Shown one piece after another: positions 23,919 to 33,161 of a stretch of DNA of 42,917 nucleotides. Position 1 is the first letter of the stretch; every line of letters begins with the position of its first letter. Origin of the DNA: Methanothrix sp. (lineage in GTDB: Archaea > Halobacteriota > Methanosarcinia > Methanotrichales > Methanotrichaceae); the NCBI GenBank assembly GCA_030611205.1, contig JAUWQF010000003.1:1-42917 (forward strand). The letters are read 5' to 3'. The position numbers and the translations under genes were made by a program. The notes beneath the pieces were generated by a model that did no database searches, was not told the origin of the DNA, and saw nothing but the letters and a program-made list of their open reading frames with translations.

Positions 23919-24305
23919 CTACTTCAGGATCAGCCTCAGGGCGCGCTGAGGGCAGGCCTCGATGCATGCCCCGCACTGGACGCACTTTCCAGCGTCCTCT
24001 ATCACCTTGAAGTCCTCGAACCGGAAGGTCCCGGTGGGGCATATGGATATACAGGCACCGCAGTGGATGCACTCCATATCGTCTCTGATCACCGGCACCT
24101 CCAAGAGAACGACCTTGACGCCCCTCTGCTCGAAGGCCTTCTTCACCTCCATGCATTTATCAGACGAGACGTCGATCACGATCTCGCCGGAGACCGCGTC
24201 CACCTTGGCCCGCTCTATGTTGACGAGAGCGCCTGTTTCCAGTATTACCGACGATACCAAGGGCTGGCGCACGATCCCGGGCTCCACGTGAAGCATCAGT
24301 TTCAA
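23919..24305 (-). CDS. NIL-domain ferredoxin, MA1822-type partner for homocysteine synthesis
   Basis: This 128-residue protein has an N-terminal NIL/ACT-like domain (residues ~1-72) and two [4Fe-4S] motifs, CIHCGACISICPTGTF and CVQCGACIEACPQRAL. In Methanosarcina acetivorans the MA1821-MA1822 pair allows growth-supporting homocysteine formation from aspartate semialdehyde and sulfide, with this ferredoxin probably feeding reductive sulfur transfer. The ATG at 24305 overlaps the end of the upstream gene (24302), so the pair is translationally coupled. All eight cluster Cys are present. Confidence 0.88.
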   Translation of the reverse strand: MKLMLHVEPGIVRQPLVSSVILETGALVNIERAKVDAVSGEIVIDVSSDKCMEVKKAFEQRGVKVVLLEVPVIRDDMECIHCGACISICPTGTFRFEDFKVIEDAGKCVQCGACIEACPQRALRLILK

Positions 24306-25810
24306 CCCGACCGCCTCCTGCTGAAGAACCTGCTCATATCGTCGCTGGTGATCATCCCCATGACGTGGTTGTCTTTGTCTACAACAGGCAGCGCGGATAT
24401 CTTGTGGTGGTCCAGCTTTCTGGCCGCCAGCTCCAGGGGCTCATCAGGGCTGGCCACGAATACCCTCCGGGTCATTATCTCCGAGATCTGGGATATCTTG
24501 CCGTTGGCCACCGCCTTTGATATGTCCCAGGCGGTCACGATCCCCATCAGCTTCTCGCTTTCAGATACCACCGGCAGGTGGTCGTAGGTGCCGCCGACTA
24601 TTATCCGTGCCACCTCGCTTATGCTGATGTCTTCATGCACGGTCACCACGTCGCGGCTCATCACGTCCCCCACCAGGGGGAACTCCCTGGTCTGTCTCAT
24701 GGGATCGTTCTTGCCGGTGAGGGAGAGCTGTTCCACCGGAGCGGATAAAAAGAACTTGCCCTTCAGGATCAGATCGCGAAGGGCATCGGCCACCTGCCGA
24801 GCCATATAACGACTGGAGAGGGGTGACGTCTTCACCTCCTTGCCTTCGATATCCACGAACCCGGTGTAGAGGTCTTCGTAGCTCACGGTCTTGACCACCG
24901 GCCGGGATCGTCGGGGCACCCCGTAGTCCAGGATATCGGTGGAGATGTCTCGGTCTCTGACCGCAGTATTTCCGGCGATCCTCTCGTTCAATACCGGGAT
25001 GGGGACACCCAGGCCCACATAGAGCGAGGGACCGTAGTCCTGGAAGGTGGCCGCCCTGAGATAATCGTTGCTCATCTCCTTGAGGTCGCCCTTCACCATC
25101 AAGGTGGAGAAATTATCCTGAGGATTGTGCTGGGTTCCGGTGCCGATGATGTAACCCTGGGTCCCGCAGAGAAATATCCTGGTACCTATGCCGAGGTACT
25201 CAAGGTTGGGATCGTTGGAGATTGGGTTGAGCACTCCTGCCCCGCTGAAGCTGATGTTGCCATGACGAGGAAGAAGGGTTCCCATGTAGGTATGCAAGGT
25301 TCTTTCCGAGGAGTTGATGGCAGCGTCGTATCTCTGATAAGCGTTTCTGGGATTGACCATCGTGGCCTGGTTGAAGTCATCGAGCCGCATGCCGGTCTCC
25401 AGATCGAGTCGCGGATAACAGTCGGTGATCGATCCCTGTGCCTTGATCTCCACCTCTCTGCCCGTGACCAGGTCTTCGATCACATGTGCTCCACCGTACT
25501 CGTCCCCTTGGTCCTCGGAAGGCTGGGTGGCACCCAGGAATAGGTCGACCGCCGCAACGCCTCCATAAGCTTCTACACGGTTCAGCCAGGCTCTGGAGAT
25601 CTTTATGGGCGGATCGCTGTGGCCCAGGTTGAGAAATACGCCTGAGGAACACATGGCCCCGAAGGTCCCTGTGGTGACGACGTCCACCTCGCGCACGGCA
25701 CCGTCTGTGCCCAGCTCGTCCACCAGGTCCGGCATCTCCTCCGCGGTAACTACACAAACATTGCCCTCTCGGATGCGCTCGTTGATCTCAGATAATGATT
25801 TCTCTTCCAC
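24302..25810 (-). CDS. Homocysteine biosynthesis protein (DUF39 plus CBS pair), MA1821-type
   Basis: This protein of about 502 residues has the DUF39 domain (residues ~1-370: VTAEEMPDLVDELG, TTGTFGAMCSSGVFLNLGHSDPPIK, FSGAGVLNPISNDPNLEYLGIGTRIFLCGTQGYIIG). A C-terminal CBS pair follows (~385-495: VGDVMSRDVVTVHEDISISEV, ITSDDMSRFF). The conserved Cys in FGAMCSSG is a candidate persulfide site. I chose GTG 25810 (product MEEKSLSEINERI): it matches the family N-terminus and has a TATA-like CTTTAATAC ~25 bp upstream, so the transcript would be leaderless. The track's 25921 start adds 37 unlikely residues. The composite palindromic element lies ~105 bp upstream. Confidence 0.88.
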   Translation of the reverse strand: MEEKSLSEINERIREGNVCVVTAEEMPDLVDELGTDGAVREVDVVTTGTFGAMCSSGVFLNLGHSDPPIKISRAWLNRVEAYGGVAAVDLFLGATQPSEDQGDEYGGAHVIEDLVTGREVEIKAQGSITDCYPRLDLETGMRLDDFNQATMVNPRNAYQRYDAAINSSERTLHTYMGTLLPRHGNISFSGAGVLNPISNDPNLEYLGIGTRIFLCGTQGYIIGTGTQHNPQDNFSTLMVKGDLKEMSNDYLRAATFQDYGPSLYVGLGVPIPVLNERIAGNTAVRDRDISTDILDYGVPRRSRPVVKTVSYEDLYTGFVDIEGKEVKTSPLSSRYMARQVADALRDLILKGKFFLSAPVEQLSLTGKNDPMRQTREFPLVGDVMSRDVVTVHEDISISEVARIIVGGTYDHLPVVSESEKLMGIVTAWDISKAVANGKISQISEIMTRRVFVASPDEPLELAARKLDHHKISALPVVDKDNHVMGMITSDDMSRFFSRRRSG

Positions 25811-25911
25811 AAATACAATGTAAAGGCAGGGCGTATTAAAGAGTTGTGGGATAACGACCGTCCCGATACCGGGACCGCCAGATCCTTTTGGTGTGCTGCC
25901 ATTACCTGGTT

Positions 25912-26002
25912 GAGTATACAATGTTCTATATTATATACAACGAGTAAATCCTCCCGTTGATCGGATTTACTCTGAGCATACAATGTTCTACATTATATAC
26001 AA
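25912..26002 (-). repeat. Composite palindromic element (copy C, 62-bp period)
   Basis: Two near-identical 25-bp AT-rich direct repeats (25916-25940 and 25978-26002), each starting ATACAATGTTCTA on the plus strand, are exactly 62 bp apart. Between them, GAGTAAATCC and GGATTTACTC (25942-25951 and 25963-25972) form a perfect 10-bp stem with an 11-nt loop. Read on the minus strand, the stem and its loop (CCGA...GGGAGG) match copy B at 6822-6852. It lies upstream of the homocysteine gene and after DUF2551, in the same orientation relative to its gene as copy B is to aIF1. Confidence 0.82.
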
Positions 26003-26046
26003 TAACAAAAAGATGCGTTCCACCAGACCTATGTCAGAGGACGGGA

Positions 26047-26352
26047 CTAATAAGATGCCAGAACCAAACCCACGATATCCCGGTGGCCGGGTTTGAGAGA
26101 ATAGACGTTGTGATCACCCGAAACGTCGATGCTCAGGATGCCCAGTCTGGTATTCATCAATCCCACCATCGCAGAAACCCCACGATAGCTCACGTCGAAG
26201 CCTTCCTTGTCCAGATGGGTGTAAACGTCCTCTGTAGTGAAGGATTTGTCGTTCAAGAATAGCGTCAAAACCGCTTTTCTGATGCCCATTCCATCGCGTT
26301 TGAGGTAGTTCCTCAGACGCTCCTGAACCTGTTCTCCTGCGCTAGCCTCCAT
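26047..26352 (-). CDS. DUF2551 winged-helix-like protein
   Basis: This 101-residue protein is of a methanogen-restricted family. The pattern GIRKAVLTLFLNDKSFTTEDVYTHLDKEGFDVSYRGVSAMVGLMNTRLGIL reads as a winged helix like the Fur N-terminal domain; the tail (VYSLKPGHRDIVGLVL) continues the wing. No metal-binding Cys/His cluster is seen. It follows the radical SAM gene by 38 bp and is probably co-transcribed with it. A DNA-binding regulator is inferred. It lies next to palindromic repeats, which makes it one candidate to bind them. Confidence 0.75.
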   Translation of the reverse strand: MEASAGEQVQERLRNYLKRDGMGIRKAVLTLFLNDKSFTTEDVYTHLDKEGFDVSYRGVSAMVGLMNTRLGILSIDVSGDHNVYSLKPGHRDIVGLVLASY

Positions 26353-26390
26353 CCCGTAAGCTCACCATCCCTCCGTTTGCAGCTATGGAT

Positions 26391-27434
26391 TTATAAAGGT
26401 ATTCTCTCCACCACCGGCCCCCCCTCGACGGGGTAACGCTCTTCGAGGGCCAGGATAGATCCCGTCGCCTTCATATCCTCAGAGATCGACTCCAGGATCC
26501 AGCCTGCCATCTCCAGCCGACCGTCTACCAGGGAGTACATCTCCGGGGGGACGTCCAGGCTCTTCAACATATCCAGGGCCAACCCCAGATCGTCACAGGC
26601 TACGGTCCCATAAACCAGAGTCCCGTCGGCAGTGGGAATGTCGAAGGGGCGAGAGGTTCGTTCTGCCCGGCGCTTCAGTCGTTCCCGGAGCTGGACGGCA
26701 TCCTTGAACCGGGAGGAACAATAATGGACCCGAAGACCGTCTATCATGAAATGCTCCCTGGCCATCTCTTCGCTCCCCACTGCACCGCAGTCAAACTCTT
26801 TGGATATAAAACCTTGCTCTTCCAGTCCGAGACGGTTCGTCTCAGAGAACTCCAGCTCGTTCAAGTTCAGGAAGGCGTCTGCCCTCTTCACGGCTTCCAC
26901 CACGAGGGGCGCGGGCTCCAGCACGGGGATCTCAACCCCTGCTGCCAGGCCCATCGACTTCGCCTCTTTCAGGGTATCCTCCAGCCGATGAGGACGTGCC
27001 CAGTCCGATACTGGAGGATGAAAGCGTATCTCGTCCAGGCCTGCCTGGCGCAGCTTATTCATGACCGAGGATCCTGGCAGAGATCCGGTGTACAGGTGGA
27101 CGTGATGCTCTTCCCCAAACTCTTTTTTCAGGCTCTTCAGGTACCGGACCACGAGGTCCAGCTCCAGCAGAGGCTCGCCACCGGTTATCCCCGTGCCCAG
27201 GGCGCCGATGGCATGAGCCTCGTCCAGTATATCTTCCACGCCCCCCACCCGGCGCTCGTTGGCGAAGATCAGATCTTTGCCTCGCCTAGCCGCAGAGAGA
27301 GGACAGTAGAAGCAACCCCGCCCGCAGTGACCGGTCACGAACAAGACCAGAGAAGCGCCCTGGTGGCAGATCCTACAGCCAGGAGAGAGATAGTTGTGGA
27401 AGGAAGCGGTGAAGTCAAAGGTCCATTCGGTCAT
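26391..27434 (-). CDS. Radical SAM protein (COG2108-like)
   Basis: This 347-residue protein has the radical SAM motif CGRGCFYCPLS (residues ~37-45, CxxxCxxC) and the SAM-binding GITGGEPLLE. Two extra Cys in CRICHQGAS lie just before. The C-terminal part contains further conserved residues (VHYCSSRFKDAVQLRERLKRRAE) that may bind a substrate or another cluster. The family is widespread in methanogens without an assigned reaction, and I cannot name a substrate. It is divergent from the homoaconitase gene and followed by DUF2551. Confidence 0.82.
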   Translation of the reverse strand: MTEWTFDFTASFHNYLSPGCRICHQGASLVLFVTGHCGRGCFYCPLSAARRGKDLIFANERRVGGVEDILDEAHAIGALGTGITGGEPLLELDLVVRYLKSLKKEFGEEHHVHLYTGSLPGSSVMNKLRQAGLDEIRFHPPVSDWARPHRLEDTLKEAKSMGLAAGVEIPVLEPAPLVVEAVKRADAFLNLNELEFSETNRLGLEEQGFISKEFDCGAVGSEEMAREHFMIDGLRVHYCSSRFKDAVQLRERLKRRAERTSRPFDIPTADGTLVYGTVACDDLGLALDMLKSLDVPPEMYSLVDGRLEMAGWILESISEDMKATGSILALEERYPVEGGPVVERIPL

Positions 27435-27545
27435 TTTGCTACCCTCTGGTGCCTCCTGGGTTAAGTAAGTTTGTCATCTAAACCGCAGATAACGCCCTGC
27501 CAACGGCACGTGAAGTTTATTTATGTTGGCAAAGATGGTCAGACC

Positions 27546-28808
27546 ATGGCTGGTCAAACCCTATCCGAAAAGATTTTTTCCAGAGCTTCGAAGAAAGAAG
27601 TTCGGGCCGGCGAGTTCGTGATGGCCGATATCGATAAGGCCATGATCCACGACATCACCGGCCCTCTGGCGGTGAAGGGGTTTCACGAGATAGCGGGCGA
27701 GGACGCCACGGTCTGGGACCCTTCCAAGATAGTGATACTCTTCGATCATCAGGTTCCTGCCGATAGCCTGAACGCTGCCAAAAACCACCTCCTTCTCCGG
27801 AAATTTGGCCGGGAGCAGAATATTTTCAACTACGACGTCTTCGAGGGGGTGTGCCACCAGGTAATGCCGGAGAAGGGGCATGCCCTTCCTGGCAAGTTGG
27901 TCGTGGGCTCCGACTCTCACACCTGTACCTACGGTGCGCTGGGTGCTTTTTCTACGGGCATCGGAAGCACGGACATGGCCTCGGTCTTCGCCACAGGCAA
28001 GCTGTGGTTCATGGTTCCTCAGACGTTGCGGCTCATGGCAGAGGGTCGTCTCCCCGGCCGTGTCACCTCCAAGGACCTGGTGTTGAGGATGATCGGGGAC
28101 ATCGGTGCCGACGGCGCCACCTACATGGCATGCGAGTTTGCCGGGTCTGCGGTATCCAGGATGAACGTGCCGGAGAGGATGACCATGACAAACATGGCCA
28201 TCGAGATGGGGGGCAAGACGGGACTGATAGAGCCGGACGAGATAGCCTTTGCCTACTTACGGGAAAGGGTCGATGACCTCGACGAAGACGCCGTTCTTCG
28301 TGGTGACGAGGACGCCCGGTTAGATGAGCGGATCTGGGACGTGGACGACCTGGAACCCCAGGTGGCGGTGCCCCACAACGTGGACAACGTCAGGCCGGTG
28401 GGTGACCTCGTTGGGACGAAGATCGACCAGGTCTTCCTGGGTTCCTGCACCAACGGCAGGTTCGAGGACTTCGAGCTGGCCTGCGAGGTCATGAAAGGTG
28501 AACCTCTGGCCAGGGGGGTGAGGATGATCGTGATCCCTGCCAGCAGGACCGAGTACATGAAGACGCTCCGGGCCGGCCTCGTCGAGCGGTTCATGGAGTC
28601 CGGCGCCATCGTGGAATCGCCCTGTTGCGGTCCTTGCATGGGAGGAAGCTTCGGGCTCTTGGGCCCTGGCGAGGTCGGTCTCTCCACATCCAACAGAAAC
28701 TTCCGCGGGCGCCAAGGCAGCCCGGACTCTTTCGTCTATCTCTGCTCCCCGGCGACCGCTGCTGCCGGGGCCGTGACTGGAGAGATAACCGACCCCAGAG
28801 ACTTCTAA
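27546..28808 (+). CDS. Homoaconitase / isopropylmalate dehydratase large subunit
   Basis: This 420-residue aconitase-superfamily protein binds the catalytic [4Fe-4S] cluster with Cys in [12 protein letters not shown] and [35 protein letters not shown] is the substrate-region signature. In methanogens such subunits serve homoaconitase (AksD/HacA, coenzyme B synthesis) or LeuC (leucine), and the sequence alone does not separate them. I chose ATG 27546 ([14 protein letters not shown]); the track's 27471 start adds 25 residues before a TATA-like TTTATTTA box that sits ~25 bp before this ATG, suggesting a leaderless transcript. The small subunit is not adjacent. Confidence 0.88.
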   Translation: MAGQTLSEKIFSRASKKEVRAGEFVMADIDKAMIHDITGPLAVKGFHEIAGEDATVWDPSKIVILFDHQVPADSLNAAKNHLLLRKFGREQNIFNYDVFEGVCHQVMPEKGHALPGKLVVGSDSHTCTYGALGAFSTGIGSTDMASVFATGKLWFMVPQTLRLMAEGRLPGRVTSKDLVLRMIGDIGADGATYMACEFAGSAVSRMNVPERMTMTNMAIEMGGKTGLIEPDEIAFAYLRERVDDLDEDAVLRGDEDARLDERIWDVDDLEPQVAVPHNVDNVRPVGDLVGTKIDQVFLGSCTNGRFEDFELACEVMKGEPLARGVRMIVIPASRTEYMKTLRAGLVERFMESGAIVESPCCGPCMGGSFGLLGPGEVGLSTSNRNFRGRQGSPDSFVYLCSPATAAAGAVTGEITDPRDF

Positions 28809-28826
28809 ACCAGCACGAAGGAAGCC

Positions 28827-29624
28827 ATGAGGATCGCACTCCGGCTGGGGTACCTGGGCGGCAGATATCATGGGTTTCAGCGCCAGCCGGGCTTGTCGAC
28901 GGTAGAGGCCACGGTGAGAGAGGCGCTGGAGAGCCTGGGCCTGATCAAAGAGGAGTTCTGCTACGCCGGGAGGACGGACCGAGGGGTCAACGCCCTGGGC
29001 CAGGTGATATCGTTCCCCGTCGATCCGGTGAAGAAAAAGCTGGCCGCCCCCCGGGTGATCAACAGCAGGCTACCCGAGGACGTCTGGACCTGGGCCTGGG
29101 CTCCGGTGCCGGAGAGCTTCAGCTCCAGGCATGGCGCCCTCTGGCGAGAGTATAGGTATGTCCTCTATGGAAGAGGACTGGATCCGGACCGGATGAGGGC
29201 GGCTGCTCGAAAACTAGTGGGGCGTCATGACTTTCGGAACTTCTCCGCGGAAAAGAAGCGAGATACTGTCAGGAACCTGATGGGACTGGAGATAAAAACG
29301 CGGGGTGACATCGTCGTCTTCGACCTCAGAGCCGAGGCGTTCTTGTGGAATATGGCAAGAAGAGTAGTCAGCGCCCTGGAGACGATCGGATCGGGAGAGA
29401 GGGACATGGAGTGGATCGAAGATCTTCTCGATCCTCAACTGAACCGGGGTGTGACGGCAGCGCCGCCCGAGGGTCTGATCCTCATGGATGTCAAGTACCC
29501 AGGAGTAAGATGGATCGAGGATACCTACTCTAAGAAGATGGCCTCGGAACGGCTCTCCAGGGAGATGAAAAGAAGGACGGCCCTGGCAGAGGCCGTCGGC
29601 GAGATCAAACAGGCGATGTTATAG
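28827..29624 (+). CDS. truA: tRNA pseudouridine synthase A (positions 38-40)
   Basis: This 265-residue enzyme isomerises uridines in the tRNA anticodon arm. The N-terminus [16 protein letters not shown] and the catalytic Asp in [14 protein letters not shown] are intact. DFRNFSAEK and [13 protein letters not shown] are further family motifs. It begins 18 bp after the dehydratase gene and is likely co-transcribed. Its stop codon abuts the stop of the convergent tfb gene. Confidence 0.94.
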   Translation: MRIALRLGYLGGRYHGFQRQPGLSTVEATVREALESLGLIKEEFCYAGRTDRGVNALGQVISFPVDPVKKKLAAPRVINSRLPEDVWTWAWAPVPESFSSRHGALWREYRYVLYGRGLDPDRMRAAARKLVGRHDFRNFSAEKKRDTVRNLMGLEIKTRGDIVVFDLRAEAFLWNMARRVVSALETIGSGERDMEWIEDLLDPQLNRGVTAAPPEGLILMDVKYPGVRWIEDTYSKKMASERLSREMKRRTALAEAVGEIKQAML

Positions 29625-30632
29625 GATGATCTCGATGCCCAGTTCCTCTGCCAGCTCTTTGTACCGGTTGCGTATGGTGACCTCCGTAACCCCGGCGACG
29701 TCGGCCACTTCTCGCTGGGTGCGTCGGTCATTGCAGAGGATGGAGGCGATGTAGATCGCTGCTGCTGCCACGCCGGTGGGTCCCCTGCCGCTGGTAAGTT
29801 CTTTCTCCGCCGCCTGGCGCAGGATCTCTATACCCTTACCCTGAACCTCACCCTTCAGACTGAGGCCTGAACAGAACCGAGGTATATAGTCTATAGGGCT
29901 GGTGGGCATGAGCTTCAGTGACAGCTCCCTGGAGACGAAACGATAGGTTCTCCCGATCTCCTTCCTGCTGACCCTGGAGACCTCGGCTATCTCGTCCAGG
30001 GTGCGGGGCACGTTACACTGCCGACAGGCCGCGTAGAGGGCAGCGGCGGCCACGCCTTCGATGCTCCTGCCCCTGATCAGGTTCTTGTCCACAGCCCTCC
30101 GGTAGACCACGGCCGCGGTCTCTCTGACGTTTCTGGAGAGACCCAGAGCCGATGCCATACGGTCGAGCTCCGATAGGGCGAAGGCCAGGTTTCTCTCCGT
30201 GGCGTTGCTCACCCGGATCCTTCGCTGCCACTTTCGAAGACGATATAGCTGGGCCCTGTTCTTGGAGGATATGGTCTTGCCGTAGGAGTCTCTATTTCTC
30301 CAGTCGATCATGGTACTAAGGCCCTTGTCGTGGATGGTATAGGTCATGGGAGCGCCCACCCTCGACCTCTTCATCCGCTGGTCATGGTCGAATGCGCGCC
30401 ATTCGGGACCCTGATCGATGATGTTTTCGTCGATCACCAGGCCGCACTCGTTACATACCAGCTCGGCCCTCTCATAATCATGAACCAGGGTGTGGCTCCC
30501 ACACTCGGGGCATTCCACGATGACCTCCTCAAACTCATCGCTTCTCTCCTTCTCGCGCTTGAGCTTTATCCGCTCCTGGATCTTCTCTTTCTCATACCGC
30601 TCGATTTCTCTTATCTTTTCTAACTCTTCCAC
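29619..30632 (-). CDS. tfb: Transcription initiation factor IIB (TFB)
   Basis: This 337-residue general transcription factor recruits RNA polymerase to TBP-bound promoters. It has an N-terminal zinc ribbon ([24 protein letters not shown], ~40-62), the B-reader/linker region ([23 protein letters not shown]), and two cyclin repeats ([19 protein letters not shown] and [19 protein letters not shown]). A charged N-terminal extension of ~35 residues ([26 protein letters not shown]) precedes the ribbon. The start overlaps the end of gar1 by 41 bp; an internal start would remove only that extension. The gar1-tfb order is common in methanogens. Confidence 0.97.
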   Translation of the reverse strand: MEELEKIREIERYEKEKIQERIKLKREKERSDEFEEVIVECPECGSHTLVHDYERAELVCNECGLVIDENIIDQGPEWRAFDHDQRMKRSRVGAPMTYTIHDKGLSTMIDWRNRDSYGKTISSKNRAQLYRLRKWQRRIRVSNATERNLAFALSELDRMASALGLSRNVRETAAVVYRRAVDKNLIRGRSIEGVAAAALYAACRQCNVPRTLDEIAEVSRVSRKEIGRTYRFVSRELSLKLMPTSPIDYIPRFCSGLSLKGEVQGKGIEILRQAAEKELTSGRGPTGVAAAAIYIASILCNDRRTQREVADVAGVTEVTIRNRYKELAEELGIEIIL

Positions 30633-30906
30633 TGAATCTACTCTCCTCGACGTAGAGTTTTGTTCCCAGGTGAACCGACGCGTCGATCTTTCGATAGGGC
30701 TTGACCACGATGTAGGGATGATCCACCGGACCGAATATCTCAGAAACCCGGCCGATCCGCAACCGCTTATGGCTTACAACGACAGAATTGAATTTTGGGA
30801 GTTTTGTGGTGTTCTTCGCCCTGACGAGATCTCCACGTACGATCAGCTTGTTCTGAACTACATGAAGCACGGTGCCCAACCTCTTCAAGAGGTCACCTCT
30901 CCCCAT
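30592..30906 (-). CDS. H/ACA ribonucleoprotein protein Gar1
   Basis: This 104-residue beta-barrel protein of the H/ACA guide RNP supports RNA-guided pseudouridylation. Features are [16 protein letters not shown], and [20 protein letters not shown]-like sequence ([15 protein letters not shown] here), the Gar1 signature. The start ATG 30906 has a TATA-like box ~24 bp upstream and no leader, so the transcript is probably leaderless. It runs into tfb with a 41-bp overlap. Confidence 0.9.
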   Translation of the reverse strand: MGRGDLLKRLGTVLHVVQNKLIVRGDLVRAKNTTKLPKFNSVVVSHKRLRIGRVSEIFGPVDHPYIVVKPYRKIDASVHLGTKLYVEESRFSGRVRKDKRNRAV

Positions 30907-30913
30907 AACGTCG

Positions 30914-30935
30914 AGTACATAGTATATAACTATTT
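30914..30935 (-). promoter_or_regulatory. gar1-tfb promoter with short palindrome
   Basis: On the minus strand the box AGTTATATACTAT is centred about 20-25 bp before the gar1 ATG, fitting a leaderless start. It contains the inverted repeat ATAGT-N5-ACTAT (30919-30933). The adjoining TATGTACTCGA is shared with copy B of the tandem element upstream of aIF1. The rest of the 102-bp spacer should hold the divergent promoter of the NOG1 gene (TATATCA at ~30977). Confidence 0.5.
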
Positions 30936-31008
30936 CGCAAACACTTTATTTAATGAGATCCCGCTCAATCTCAAAGTATATCAATCTTCAAGGATCTCAT
31001 AGAAAGTC

Positions 31009-31953
31009 ATGTTCGAGAGGTTGCCAACCGCACCCACCTCCCAGGAGTTGATCGATCGCGCCTTCAGGCGGGCGAAGAAGAATGCCGGCAAGAAGAAGAA
31101 TAGAGATGAGCCGATGCTCCAGATCGCCGGGAACATCCTCTCGGATAACCTGGCAAACCTGGTCGGGAAGTACCCTTCATTCGAGTCGATCCCTCCTTTC
31201 TACCACGATCTGGTAGACGCTGAGGTGGGTGTCGATGATATGAGGATCCATCTCTCTCGAGTGGGATGGGCCTCCAAACAGATCAAGATCGTGGCCCGAG
31301 AGTACCTCACCAAGATGCGGAAAAGCCAGGATAAGGCAGTGCTCAGGAGAGCCGCCTTCGGCCGCATGGCCTCGATCACCAGGACCATCGGACCCGATCT
31401 GATCTTCTTGAACGATAGCAGGAAAAAGCTCCGCAAGATGCCCACCGTAGACCCAGACCTGCCTACGATCATCGTGGCGGGATATCCAAACGTGGGAAAG
31501 TCCAGTTTTTTGATCAGGGTAACCGGAGCCAGGCCCGAGATCGCCGAGTATCCCTTCACCACCCAGGGCATAGGCGTAGGCCACTTCAACCACCGTAACC
31601 AACGATACCAGGTAATAGACACCCCCGGGCTCCTGGACAGGCCGCTATCCAGAAGGAACGATATTGAGCTAAAGGCCGTGGCTGCACTGCACCATCTGCC
31701 GGGGGTGGTGCTATACATCCTTGACCCCAGCGATTACTGCGGCTTCCCCCTGGATGAGCAGCTCGCCCTTCTGGAAGATATCAGGAGCTGGCTCGACCTC
31801 CCGATACTGGCGGTGGCCAACAAGAAAGACCTGGCCGGATACCCGGGCGCAGATCTTTCTATGGCGACCCAGACAGGCGAGGGCGTCGCCGAAGTGTTAG
31901 CCCGGCTGATCGAGATCCTGGAACATACAGAACGCGATGATCCAGGCGCTTGA
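31009..31953 (+). CDS. NOG1-family GTPase
   Basis: This 314-residue GTPase of the Obg/NOG1 group is linked to large ribosomal subunit assembly. The N-terminal helical bundle (residues ~1-150) precedes the G domain: G1 GYPNVGKSS, G3 DTPGLLDRP, G4 NKKD. The RRNDIELKAVAALHHLPGVVLYILDPS segment is typical of NOG1. It is shorter than eukaryotic NOG1, as archaeal forms are. A TATA-like sequence ~30 bp before ATG 31009 suggests a near-leaderless transcript. It is divergent from gar1 and convergent with DUF1699. Confidence 0.9.
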   Translation: MFERLPTAPTSQELIDRAFRRAKKNAGKKKNRDEPMLQIAGNILSDNLANLVGKYPSFESIPPFYHDLVDAEVGVDDMRIHLSRVGWASKQIKIVAREYLTKMRKSQDKAVLRRAAFGRMASITRTIGPDLIFLNDSRKKLRKMPTVDPDLPTIIVAGYPNVGKSSFLIRVTGARPEIAEYPFTTQGIGVGHFNHRNQRYQVIDTPGLLDRPLSRRNDIELKAVAALHHLPGVVLYILDPSDYCGFPLDEQLALLEDIRSWLDLPILAVANKKDLAGYPGADLSMATQTGEGVAEVLARLIEILEHTERDDPGA

Positions 31954-31960
31954 GCATGCT

Positions 31961-32362
31961 CTAGACGTGCTGCTTGACGATGTACTTGATCAGACCCGGT
32001 GAGAGCTTCGTCTCCCTCGAGACCTTCATAGCGATCTCATCAACGTCCGCCCCCATCGATTGAAGATCGCTTATCCTCTCGAAGGCCCTATCGTTTACCG
32101 TATAATATTCGTTTATATCCTTTCTGTGGCCCCATACATCGCCTTCGATTATGTCCACGCCCTGCATCTCCAGGAACATATGACCTGCACGAGACATGGT
32201 CTTGTGATAAGACGAAGGAACCTGGATAGCCCTGATCCGGGGGCAGGTCTGGAGGAGCTTGAATATGTCCGTGTTCGAAGCCCTGAAGGCCAGATGTATC
32301 ATCTGTTCGTTTCTGTTGAGCTCTTCGATCTCTTTTTTCGAACTGACTACCCTGATTCTCAT
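31961..32362 (-). CDS. DUF1699 protein
   Basis: This 133-residue protein of a methanogen-associated family of unknown function reads MRIRVVSSKKEIEELNRNEQMIHLAFRASNTDIFKLLQTCPRIRAIQVP. It then has a central SRAGHMFLEMQGVDIIEGDVWGHRKDINEYY and a C-terminal helix-turn-helix-like part (VDEIAMKVSRETKLSPGLIKYIV). The start ATG 32362 has GGAGAGGTG upstream. It may bind nucleic acid, but this is only inferred from the helical C-terminus. Confidence 0.8.
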   Translation of the reverse strand: MRIRVVSSKKEIEELNRNEQMIHLAFRASNTDIFKLLQTCPRIRAIQVPSSYHKTMSRAGHMFLEMQGVDIIEGDVWGHRKDINEYYTVNDRAFERISDLQSMGADVDEIAMKVSRETKLSPGLIKYIVKQHV

Positions 32363-32430
32363 AACCGGAACACCTCTCCTAATGACTTTGTTATTGCTCT
32401 TGACATATAAGGTTGTTGTGTTGTAAAAGA

Positions 32431-32453
32431 ATTGCTCGGTCCGAGCAATAACA
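32431..32453 (-). terminator. Hairpin between the secreted-protein gene and DUF1699
   Basis: ATTGCTCGG and CCGAGCAAT form a perfect 9-bp inverted repeat around one base (32433-32451). On the minus strand it is followed by TTCTTTTAC, which fits termination of the gene ending at 32481. The site could also be an operator for DUF1699, whose start lies about 70 bp downstream. A second ATTGCTC occurs at 32393. Confidence 0.5.
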
Positions 32454-32480
32454 TCTCGTATACGAACCTGATGGCGCTCG

Positions 32481-33161
32481 TCACGCCAGTCTCCACTTAG
32501 GGTTTATGGAATCGAGATATCCGATATCTTCGAAACTGTATTGTGCGGCGTAGTACTCGTTGCCGCTCAGAGCGCCATCGTAGCTATCGACCGCCAGCCA
32601 GGTACCCTGATTATCCGGATCCTCCACCATAACCCAGATAGTCCCCCGCGTATCCCCCCCGTCCGGGTCGTACATGTACTTTACGTGATAACCGAGACCT
32701 CTGCCCATCTCGGCCAACCTTTGAGATCTGCTATAACGCATCCCAGGAGTAGCCACCAGGAGAGTAAGACGTTCATCGATGGCGTCGACGAACTCTCTGT
32801 TTGTCGTCTTGCTATAGACAGCATCTTTTTGTACGGCACCGGCAGGGATCACCGCATCCATGCCAGAAGACGCCGGTGGCGACGCCCATAGATCCGCCAG
32901 CCTGGGTGTGGCTCCGTTCGGCGTCAGGTATAGGGTCTCATCATCTGAGAGATTCACGGTTACATAAGACCCATTAGGTCTTGCGTCATAACCGTGGGTC
33001 GCCAGGAAGAACGCGAGATCTTGTACGGTAATGTCGATATCTTCGTAACTGGAGATGAAGATCCAGAGATCGTTATCCTCGCTACAAGACGATGTGCATG
33101 GGAATGCTCCAATACAGAGCACCAGAAAGATCATGATGTGCCTTGATGTAACACATATCAT
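32481..33161 (-). CDS. Secreted protein of unknown function, possible transglutaminase-like fold
   Basis: This 226-residue protein has an N-terminal hydrophobic segment (HIMIFLVLCIGAFPC) followed by SSCSEDNDLW, consistent with a signal peptide and possibly a lipoprotein Cys, although the lipobox is weak. The mature part has FVDAIDERLTLLVATPGMRYSRSQRLAEMGRGLGYHVKYMYDP and TWLAVDSYDGAL. This recalls the Cys/His-less part of transglutaminase-like or peptidase folds, but no catalytic triad is evident. The start is ATG 33161 or the internal ATG at 33134. It stands alone. Confidence 0.62.
   Translation of the reverse strand: MICVTSRHIMIFLVLCIGAFPCTSSCSEDNDLWIFISSYEDIDITVQDLAFFLATHGYDARPNGSYVTVNLSDDETLYLTPNGATPRLADLWASPPASSGMDAVIPAGAVQKDAVYSKTTNREFVDAIDERLTLLVATPGMRYSRSQRLAEMGRGLGYHVKYMYDPDGGDTRGTIWVMVEDPDNQGTWLAVDSYDGALSGNEYYAAQYSFEDIGYLDSINPKWRLA

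Noticed and set aside
25811-25921. Extended N-terminus of the homocysteine gene in the ORF track
   Set aside because: The extra 37 residues are not family-like and would include the TATA-like box of the gene.
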